This document shows, in pieces, positions 6,107 to 10,696 of a DNA stretch of 10,696 bases (the first letter of the stretch is position 1; the number at the start of each line of letters is the position of its first letter). A model generated the notes under the pieces. It searched no databases, was not told the origin of the DNA, and was given only the letters and a program-made list of their open reading frames with translations. A program made the translations under genes and the position numbers. The DNA is from Candidatus Limnocylindrales bacterium. GTDB taxonomy: Bacteria > Chloroflexota > Limnocylindria > Limnocylindrales > CSP1-4. Where the stretch lies: positions 1-10,696 of the forward strand of contig JAUSJS010000360.1 in the NCBI GenBank assembly GCA_030647575.1. Reading direction: 5' to 3'.

Positions 6107-6188
6107 CTCCCCGCGAAACTCGGGTGATCCAAGACGTCCTTAGCGGCGCATCATCCATCGACCACGTCACATCCAGCGAGGGACGGCG

Positions 6189-7001
6189 ATGACGGCATCG
6201 ATGACTGCGGCGAACCCTGACCAGGCGTTCACCCTCCCGTTCAAGCTCACGCTCGCCGCGCAGGCCGCGGCCGGCCTCGTCTTCGGGCTCGCGCCGTTGC
6301 TTGCGACGGCCGCCTATGCCTCCGCGCTCGGCTTCAGCGGCGACGATGTGCTCGTCTACCGGCTCGGTGGAGCGGCGACGGCCGGCTACTTCGTTGCCCC
6401 GCTGATCGCCCTGGCCTGGCGAGCAGGCTGGCGCCAGATCCGGATCCCGGCGATCGCGACCCTGACGTTCACGATCGGCGCCTTCGCCGCCAGCGCCTGG
6501 GAGTTCCTCGGGGGCGGAACGCAGCCGATCATCCCGTTCGTCGTCGCCGCCGGGGCCGTCTTCACCGTGATCGCGGCCTGGTGGCTGCGGAGAGACGAGG
6601 CGCCCGAAGCGGATCCGGGCCGCCCGCTCTCGACCCCGGCTCGCGTCGTCCTCGCCCTTGCCACCCTGTCGGCCGGCACGTTCGGCCTGCTGCCGCTGCT
6701 CGTGCCGGGACCCTTCGTGAGCCTGTTCGGGCTTGCCGGCACGGACACCTGGGTCTTCCGCCTGGCGGGCGCCGCCTGCCTCGGCTACGCCACCGGCGGG
6801 ATCGCCAGCCTGCTCGCACCAGGGTATCGCCTGGTGCGGATCCAGAACATCGCCGCGATCACGTTCAACGCGCTGGGCGCCGTCAGCGCCTGGCTGGCCG
6901 TCCTCAGTGGCGACGGTGGCTGGCTCGCCCCGGTCGTCGCAGCCGCGGCCTCGTTCTTCACCGTCGCGCTGATCTGGGTGGATCGGACCCACACGTCCTG
7001 A
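6189..7001 (+). CDS. Eight-helix membrane protein with internal duplication, function unknown
   Basis: A 270-residue integral membrane protein I cannot assign to a named family. Hydrophobic segments fall near residues 20-42, 58-78, 86-106, 113-133, 152-174, 188-210, 217-239 and 246-264. The two halves are clearly homologous. GLVFGLAPLL at 29-38 matches GTFGLLPLLV at 163-172; VYRLGGAATAGY at 56-67 matches VFRLAGAACLGY at 189-200; and RIPAIATLTF at 85-94 matches RIQNIAAITF at 217-226. FVVAAGAVFTVIAAWWL in half one aligns with PVVAAAASFFTVALIWV in half two. A short charged linker (RRDEAPEADPGR) joins them. The gene starts at ATG 6189 with GAGGGA upstream, 82 bases after tRNA-His, and is followed by a hairpin, so it is probably a single-gene unit. 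Confidence 0.85.
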   Translation: MTASMTAANPDQAFTLPFKLTLAAQAAAGLVFGLAPLLATAAYASALGFSGDDVLVYRLGGAATAGYFVAPLIALAWRAGWRQIRIPAIATLTFTIGAFAASAWEFLGGGTQPIIPFVVAAGAVFTVIAAWWLRRDEAPEADPGRPLSTPARVVLALATLSAGTFGLLPLLVPGPFVSLFGLAGTDTWVFRLAGAACLGYATGGIASLLAPGYRLVRIQNIAAITFNALGAVSAWLAVLSGDGGWLAPVVAAAASFFTVALIWVDRTHTS

Positions 7002-7005
7002 TCAA

Positions 7006-7026
7006 CCGCCGCCAGCTGATCGGCGG
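7006..7026 (+). terminator. Candidate terminator hairpin after the eight-helix gene
   Basis: CCGCCG, a nine-base loop and CGGCGG begin four bases after the stop codon. There is no T-tract. Stem sequence and loop length match the hairpin after the FNT gene, which favours a genome-wide terminator style. Confidence 0.4.
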
Positions 7027-7027
7027 C

Positions 7028-7055
7028 CTACGGCACGGGCGCACGCTACGGCACG
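7028..7055. repeat. Short direct repeat CTACGGCACG, two copies
   Basis: CTACGGCACG occurs at 7028-7037 and again at 7046-7055, an 18-base period, just upstream of the candidate promoter for the ABC ATPase gene. It may be chance or a pair of regulator half-sites. Confidence 0.4.
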
Positions 7056-7064
7056 AACATGCGC

Positions 7065-7093
7065 TTGCGCCCGGGTAACCGCGCCCGTACGAT
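7065..7093 (+). promoter_or_regulatory. Candidate sigma-70-type promoter for the ABC ATPase gene
   Basis: TTGCGC at 7065-7070 and TACGAT at 7088-7093 are separated by 17 bases, giving a leader of about 95 bases before the ATG at 7195. The -10 matches TATAAT at four of six positions and the -35 matches TTGACA at three of six, so this is moderate at best. Confidence 0.38.
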
Positions 7094-7122
7094 GCCGATA
7101 CCCCACGCAGCCCTCGTACGGG
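7084..7122. promoter_or_regulatory. Inverted repeat CCCGTACGA / TCGTACGGG, possible operator or leader hairpin
   Basis: Two perfect nine-base inverted arms lie at 7084-7092 and 7114-7122 with a 21-base spacer. Each arm contains CGTACG, itself a palindrome, so the arms could be two binding sites about 30 bases apart centre to centre (three helical turns). The left arm overlaps the candidate -10. Alternatively, the RNA could fold into a hairpin in the leader of the ABC ATPase gene. Confidence 0.45.
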
Positions 7123-7194
7123 GCCCGTTCACGTCCGCTTCGGCGGCTGGATGCAAGGGCCCGCGATGGACCGCCGGGGATTGAGGAGTCGGCG

Positions 7195-8310
7195 ATGGCG
7201 ACGGTGACGTTCGAGAACGTCAACAAGCTCTACGGCGATTTCCAGGCGGTGAAGGACCTCAACCTGGAGATCGGCGACGGCGAGTTCATGGTCCTAGTTG
7301 GACCGTCCGGCTGCGGCAAGACGACGAGCTTGCGAATGATCGCAGGGCTGGAGGAGATCACCAGCGGCACGTTGCGAATCGGGGACCGGGTCGTCAACGA
7401 CGTCCCGCCCAAGGATCGCGACATCGCGATGGTCTTCCAGAGCTACGCGCTCTACCCGCACATGTCGGTCCGCGAGAACCTGGCCTTCGGGCTGAAGCTG
7501 CGCAAGGTCCCCAAGGCGGAGATCGAGCGCCGGGTCAATGAGACCGCCGAGACGATCCAGCTCGGCAAACTGCTCGACCGCAAGCCGAAGGAGCTCTCCG
7601 GCGGTCAGCGCCAGCGCGTCGCCCTCGGCCGCGCGATCGTCCGGGAACCGGCCGTCTTCCTGATGGACGAGCCGCTCTCCAACCTCGATGCAAAGCTGCG
7701 CGTCCAGACGCGCGCCGAGATCGCCCGCCTCCACCAGCGGCTCAAGACGACCATCGTCTATGTCACCCACGACCAGGTCGAGGCGATGACGATGGGCTCG
7801 CGGATCGCGGTCATGAACGACGGCCTGATGCAGCAGGTCGGCACCCCGCAGGTGCTCTACGACACGCCGATCAACCGCTTCGTCGCCGGCTTCATCGGCA
7901 GCCCGTCGATGAACTTCGTCGAGGTCCACATGGAGGGCACGGGCGACGGTGCGCGCCTGGTCGGCCCGGCCGATTGGTCGATCCCGCTGCCGTCGCGCTA
8001 CCGCGAGGCGGCCACGCCGAGGGCCGGCAGGACGCTGATCACGGGCTTCCGCCCCGAGCACCTCGACATCGGCGAGGCGAACTCCAGCATGGGCTCGTTC
8101 CGTGCCCGGGCAGACGTCGTGGAATACCTCGGCAACGAGGAGCTGCTCCACGTCAACGCCGCCGGCCAGGACGTCGTCGCGATCGTCGACTCGTCACACG
8201 GAGTGCGACCGGGCGATATCGTCAACCTGGTCCTGCCGCTCGACAAGCTCCACCTGTTCGACGGCGAGTCCGGCCTGACCCTGGCCCCCGACGTGGCGGT
8301 CGTCGCCTGA
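7195..8310 (+). CDS. ABC transporter ATPase, MalK/UgpC/MsmX type
   Basis: A 371-residue cytosolic ATPase of the carbohydrate-uptake CUT1 type. All nucleotide-binding motifs are intact: Walker A GPSGCGKTT at 36-44, Q-loop FQSYALYP with Gln82, signature LSGGQRQRVALGRA at 134-147, Walker B VFLMDEP at 154-160, D-loop SNLDAKLR and H-loop His192. Residues ~240-371 form the regulatory/TOBE-like C-terminal domain, including TGFRPEHLDIG, typical of MalK and UgpC. No binding protein or permease is encoded nearby, so it probably serves distant permeases, perhaps as a shared ATPase like MsmX. The ATG at 7195 has TGAGGAG upstream. The Nudix gene follows directly, and the two are likely co-transcribed. Family is certain; substrate is unknown. 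Confidence 0.94.
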   Translation: MATVTFENVNKLYGDFQAVKDLNLEIGDGEFMVLVGPSGCGKTTSLRMIAGLEEITSGTLRIGDRVVNDVPPKDRDIAMVFQSYALYPHMSVRENLAFGLKLRKVPKAEIERRVNETAETIQLGKLLDRKPKELSGGQRQRVALGRAIVREPAVFLMDEPLSNLDAKLRVQTRAEIARLHQRLKTTIVYVTHDQVEAMTMGSRIAVMNDGLMQQVGTPQVLYDTPINRFVAGFIGSPSMNFVEVHMEGTGDGARLVGPADWSIPLPSRYREAATPRAGRTLITGFRPEHLDIGEANSSMGSFRARADVVEYLGNEELLHVNAAGQDVVAIVDSSHGVRPGDIVNLVLPLDKLHLFDGESGLTLAPDVAVVA

Positions 8311-8336
8311 GCGAGGATCGGTCTTCGATCGAACCG

Positions 8337-8897
8337 TTGGTCGAGCGCGTCGTCGAGTCGAAGATCCTCCATCGGGGCCGCTACCTGACCTTCCGGGTCG
8401 ACACGATCGAGCGGGCCGACGGCTCACGCGGCACGCGCGAGATCGCCGGCCACCCGGGCGCCGTCGCGATCCTGGCGATCGACGCCGAGGATCGCGTGCT
8501 CCTCGTCAGGCAGTACCGCGTGGCCGTCGGGGAGTCGTTGCTCGAAATTCCGGCGGGCACGCTGGATGTCGCCGATGACGGGACAGTGGAGGACCCGGAT
8601 CTGGCCGCGCGGCGCGAGCTCGAGGAGGAGACCGGGATGCGCGCCGGATCGTGGCGCAAGGTCGCCCGGTTCTACACCGCGCCCGGGTTCACCTCCGAGC
8701 TGATGCACCTCTACCTCGCCACGGACCTCCGGGCTGCCGATGGCGACCGCCTGGAGCCTGACGACGACGAGCACCTGCTGCTCGAACGGATGCCGCTGAT
8801 GGCGGCGGTGGCCGCCGCCGAGGGCGGGGAGCTCGCCGACGCGAAAACGCTCGTGGCGTTGCTCTGGCTCGCCCGCCAGCGTGCCGGCACGAGTTGA
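8337..8897 (+). CDS. Nudix hydrolase, ADP-ribose pyrophosphatase-like
   Basis: A 186-residue protein of the ADP-ribose diphosphatase group, which cleaves ADP-ribose to AMP and ribose 5-phosphate. The order is typical: ESKILHRGRYLTFRVDTIE, then REIAGHPGAVAILAI, VLLVRQYR, EIPAGTLD, the Nudix helix RRELEEETGM at 92-101, APGFTSELMHLYLA at 115-128 and a C-terminal helix. Between the box Gly and the catalytic-helix Glu there are more residues than the canonical five (GTLDVADDGTVEDPDLAARR), a loop insertion that leaves E-x7-REL-x-EE intact. No ATG or GTG is available near the N-terminus. I chose TTG at 8337; the frame is open back across the ABC stop, where CTG at 8307 overlaps TGA at 8308, so a coupled CTG start is possible. 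Substrate is inferred from family. Confidence 0.9.
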   Translation: MVERVVESKILHRGRYLTFRVDTIERADGSRGTREIAGHPGAVAILAIDAEDRVLLVRQYRVAVGESLLEIPAGTLDVADDGTVEDPDLAARRELEEETGMRAGSWRKVARFYTAPGFTSELMHLYLATDLRAADGDRLEPDDDEHLLLERMPLMAAVAAAEGGELADAKTLVALLWLARQRAGTS

Positions 8898-8925
8898 TCG
8901 GGCAACCCGGACCGTCCGCACGTTC

Positions 8926-8979
8926 GAGGCTGGCGCCGGCCGACCTGCTGAGCGCGCTTGGGCGGCCGCCTTCAGCCTC
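8926..8979. terminator. Candidate bidirectional terminator between convergent genes
   Basis: GAGGCTG at 8926-8932 pairs perfectly with CAGCCTC at 8973-8979. The intervening 40 bases are GC-rich and can extend the pairing (GGCGCCGGCC with GGCGGCCGCC, imperfect). It lies between the Nudix stop and the TPR gene stop, which face each other, so one structure could serve both. There is no T-tract on either side. Confidence 0.4.
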
Positions 8980-8983
8980 CCGC

Positions 8984-9412
8984 CTACTCCTCCAGTCCGC
9001 CGGGTCGGTCGCTCGGTCGCAACCGTGCGAGCGCGCCGCTGTAGAGCCGGTTGTGCGGACTCAGCGCGACGGCCAGCCGCAGGTGCGTTCCCGCTCGATC
9101 GGTCCGACCGAGGCGCTTCAGGGTCTGGCCGATCGCGTAGTGCGCGTAGTGCGATGAGGGGTCGACCTCCAGGAGCGCCTCGAATGTGGCCCGCGCCCGC
9201 TCGGCCTGGCCCGAATTGAAATACGCGCGCCCGAGGGCCTCGAGGATGGAACCCTTGGCCGGCTCCTGGCGATCGGCCCGCTCGAGCACGATGGCCGCCT
9301 GCGCGAAGTGGCGCCGTTCGAGCAGGGCCTGACCTCGCTGCAGGAGGTCGTAAGCGGTTTCGTGCTCGTCGCCGCTGGAATTGGCCCCGGACGCATCGCG
9401 TTCCTCGTCCAC
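8984..9412 (-). CDS. Tetratricopeptide-repeat protein
   Basis: A 142-residue protein with about three TPR units at residues 20-53, 54-87 and 88-121. Typical positions are visible: AYDLLQRGQALLERRHFAQA, then EALGRAYFNSGQAERARATF, then HYAIGQTLKRLGRTDRAGTH. It has no signal peptide or membrane segment, so it is probably a cytosolic protein-protein adaptor. The start is uncertain: GTG at 9412 gives MDEERDASGAN and is preferred because the residues before it look non-coding; GTG at 9487 would add 25 residues. It lies downstream of NAPRT on the same strand but 443 bases away, so it probably has its own promoter. Binding partner unknown. Confidence 0.83.
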   Translation of the reverse strand: MDEERDASGANSSGDEHETAYDLLQRGQALLERRHFAQAAIVLERADRQEPAKGSILEALGRAYFNSGQAERARATFEALLEVDPSSHYAHYAIGQTLKRLGRTDRAGTHLRLAVALSPHNRLYSGALARLRPSDRPGGLEE

Positions 9413-9855
9413 TCCCCGATGGTGGCACGGAAGCCCGAAGCGTGTCGTCGCGGGCGCCAGGACTGCCGCCCGTGACGAGCCTCGCACACCATCGATTCGG
9501 GATCATTCCATCTACGCGAAACGATCGCCGATATCTGCCGACTCAGGCGCAAACGGCAACTTCGTCGTTCGAGTCGATCACGGGATGGCTCGCGAGGCCT
9601 GCTCATCGACTCGCGCGACGGTCGCCAACGCCGTGGCCCTCTGACCCATGATCCCATGGTCCGGTCCCGGTCTCGACGTCAAGGCCGGCATCGATCGTGC
9701 TTCTGACCTCCCGGGCACACGCGATGCCCGTGTCGCGACACCAATCCCCGAGGATCGCAACGATAGTTCCGCTTGGTTGGAACGATCGCGGAATCGTCCG
9801 GCTGGAGGATCCACTTCCGGAGCGCGCGGGAACAACGACCGAGCCGTGCGGCGAG
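9413..9855. other. Stretch without recognised gene between NAPRT and the TPR gene
   Basis: Several short open frames cross this region on both strands, but none shows a protein family, a good ribosome-binding site or the strong codon bias of the neighbours. Base composition is more even than in the genes. It should hold the 3' end and terminator of the NAPRT transcript and the promoter of the TPR gene. The only clear structure I see is the hairpin at 9761-9788. Confidence 0.5.
9761..9788 (-). terminator. Hairpin downstream of NAPRT, possible terminator
   Basis: CGAT-A-GTTCC and GGAAC-G-ATCG pair over nine bases with a single internal mismatch and an eight-base loop, about 70 bases past the NAPRT stop. 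No T-tract follows on the minus strand, so a terminator role is tentative. Confidence 0.35.
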
Positions 9856-10696
9856 CTACCCCTCCCGGTAAATCGACAGGTCCACCGGCTGCAGTCGGGG
9901 CGAGTCGGTCGGCCCCGGGATGCGGCCGCGTTTGGCGATCGGGCGGCCGTTGATCTCCTTGATGTCACCTGTGAAATCGATCGGCGTGGCACCGCTGATG
10001 TATGAGCCGACCGCGTAGGAGTCGACCGGCGCCCCGGCCTCTTTGAAGAAGGCGATTCGGTCCGGCGTCAGGCCGCCGGACACCGTGATCTTGACGTGCC
10101 CGAACCCGGCCTGGTCGAGGCGCGCCCGCACCTCGTGGACCAGGTCCGGCGTCACCCGGCCGCGCTCGGACGGAGTATCCAGCCGGATCCCGTAGAGCCG
10201 ATCGCCCAGGGCCGAGGCGACCCGCAGGGCCTCCTCGGCCTCGTCCTTGAACGTATCGACGAGGACGATCCGCGGCACGTCCGGCGCCACGTGCCGATCG
10301 AAGGCCAGCGCCGCGTCCACCGTATCGCCGAAGATCAGCACCAGCGAGTGCGGCATCGTGCCCGTCGGCGCGAGCCCTGCGAGCCGCGCGCCGGCCGGCG
10401 TCGAGGCGCCGACGCAGCCACCGACGATCGCGGCGTAGTCGAGCACGTCGGCGATGTCCGGATGGATGTGCCGCGCCCCGAAGCTGATGACCGGATCCGG
10501 GGTCGCGACCTCGACGCACGCCCGTGCGGCCGTCGCCCAGCCGGTTGATTGGGCGAGCATCCCCAGGAAGGCCGTCTCGTACAGCCCGAACTGGCGATAG
10601 CGCGCGTGGATGCGCAGCACGATCTCTTTGGGCGCGATCACGTCGCCGTCCTGGAGTGCCTCGAGCTGGGCCTCACCGGGTGCCGCCGAGGCGAGG
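9856..10696 (-). CDS. Nicotinate phosphoribosyltransferase (5' end outside the window)
   Basis: The C-terminal 279 residues of a type II phosphoribosyltransferase that runs in from the right edge. NAPRT joins nicotinate to PRPP to form nicotinate mononucleotide, the entry step of the Preiss-Handler route to NAD. Diagnostic segments in order are GLYETAFLGMLAQSTGWATA, FGARHIHP, GGCVGASTPAGARLAGL, PTGTMPHSLVLIFGD, RIVLVDTFKDEAEEAL, GIRLDTPSERGRV, the VKITVSGGL strand, VDSYAVGSYIS and AKRGR. The arrangement fits the shorter archaeal/bacterial NAPRT form; the related quinolinate enzyme lacks several of these. The stop is TAG at 9858-9856. An in-frame GTG at 10641 lies in the middle of conserved sequence (DGDVIAPKEI) and is not the start. 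Confidence 0.92.
   Translation of the reverse strand, partial: LASAAPGEAQLEALQDGDVIAPKEIVLRIHARYRQFGLYETAFLGMLAQSTGWATAARACVEVATPDPVISFGARHIHPDIADVLDYAAIVGGCVGASTPAGARLAGLAPTGTMPHSLVLIFGDTVDAALAFDRHVAPDVPRIVLVDTFKDEAEEALRVASALGDRLYGIRLDTPSERGRVTPDLVHEVRARLDQAGFGHVKITVSGGLTPDRIAFFKEAGAPVDSYAVGSYISGATPIDFTGDIKEINGRPIAKRGRIPGPTDSPRLQPVDLSIYREG

Noticed and set aside
6108..6126. CCCG...CGGG pairing after tRNA-His as a terminator
   Set aside because: Only about four base pairs and no T-tract; too weak to list.
5631..6992. 453-residue minus-strand open frame
   Set aside because: It reads through the tRNA-His gene in antisense, giving the familiar spurious GLEPVTFGATIRCSAIELRPP-type peptide, and through the eight-helix gene; its composition is Arg/Gly/Asp-rich noise.
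9603..9992. 129-residue minus-strand frame in the NAPRT-TPR gap
   Set aside because: Contains a superficially protein-like stretch (TIVAILGDWCRDTGIA) but overlaps the conserved NAPRT C-terminus in another frame, has no ribosome-binding site and no family resemblance.
1..10696. CRISPR array, insertion sequence, prophage or defence island
   Set aside because: No regularly spaced repeats, transposase, integrase, nuclease or toxin-antitoxin motifs were seen on either strand.

Overview
The window is a high-GC bacterial segment (third codon positions are almost always G or C) carrying ordinary housekeeping genes next to a partly decayed redox, stress and sulfur island. A histidine tRNA with an encoded CCA, a MalK-type ABC ATPase, a Nudix hydrolase and a nicotinate phosphoribosyltransferase (NAPRT) all look bacterial. 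Codon use and gene flavour (USP next to a cDPG-synthetase-like GTPase, FNT, hemerythrin) suggest a soil or sediment Chloroflexota or deep-branching Actinomycetota. That placement is a guess; no marker gene is present to settle it.

Layout. 1-2.9 kb, rightward: the 3' end of a small protein that may resemble eRF1 domain 2, a tandem universal stress protein, a full-length cyclic 2,3-diphosphoglycerate synthetase-like GTPase, then a remnant of ornithine carbamoyltransferase that keeps only its two ends. 4.64-2.95 kb, leftward: a shortened ArsR-type regulator that seems to have lost its DNA-binding core, a DsrE-like N-terminus joined to the C-terminus of a sulfide:quinone-oxidoreductase-like flavoprotein, an intact hemerythrin-domain protein and an unrecognised 230-residue protein. 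Divergent from this cluster, 4.8-5.7 kb, rightward: an intact formate/nitrite transporter (FNT) family channel. 5.7-6.2 kb: a non-coding stretch and tRNA-His. 6.2-7.0 kb: an eight-helix membrane protein built from two copies of a four-helix unit. 7.2-8.9 kb: the ABC ATPase and an ADP-ribose-pyrophosphatase-like Nudix protein in close tandem. 9.4-9.0 kb, leftward: a TPR protein. 9.4-9.86 kb: a stretch with no recognised gene. 10.7-9.86 kb, leftward: NAPRT, cut by the window edge.

How the parts may fit. The ArsR/DsrE/SQR/hemerythrin genes with the divergent FNT channel read as a former sulfide-responsive locus: sensing, oxidation and transport of reduced sulfur or a small anion, with a di-iron O2/NO-binding protein. 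Its sulfur-oxidising core is now only gene ends, while the channel and hemerythrin stay intact. The most striking observation is that three neighbouring loci (OTC, DsrE/SQR, ArsR) share one damage pattern: the start of one gene is kept, the middle is missing, and the end of the same or the next gene is kept. This is either recent pathway loss through short-homology deletions or an assembly artefact. Nudix and NAPRT both touch NAD metabolism but lie about 1 kb apart in opposite orientation, so a functional link is only a possibility. I do not see a defence system, CRISPR array, insertion sequence or phage.
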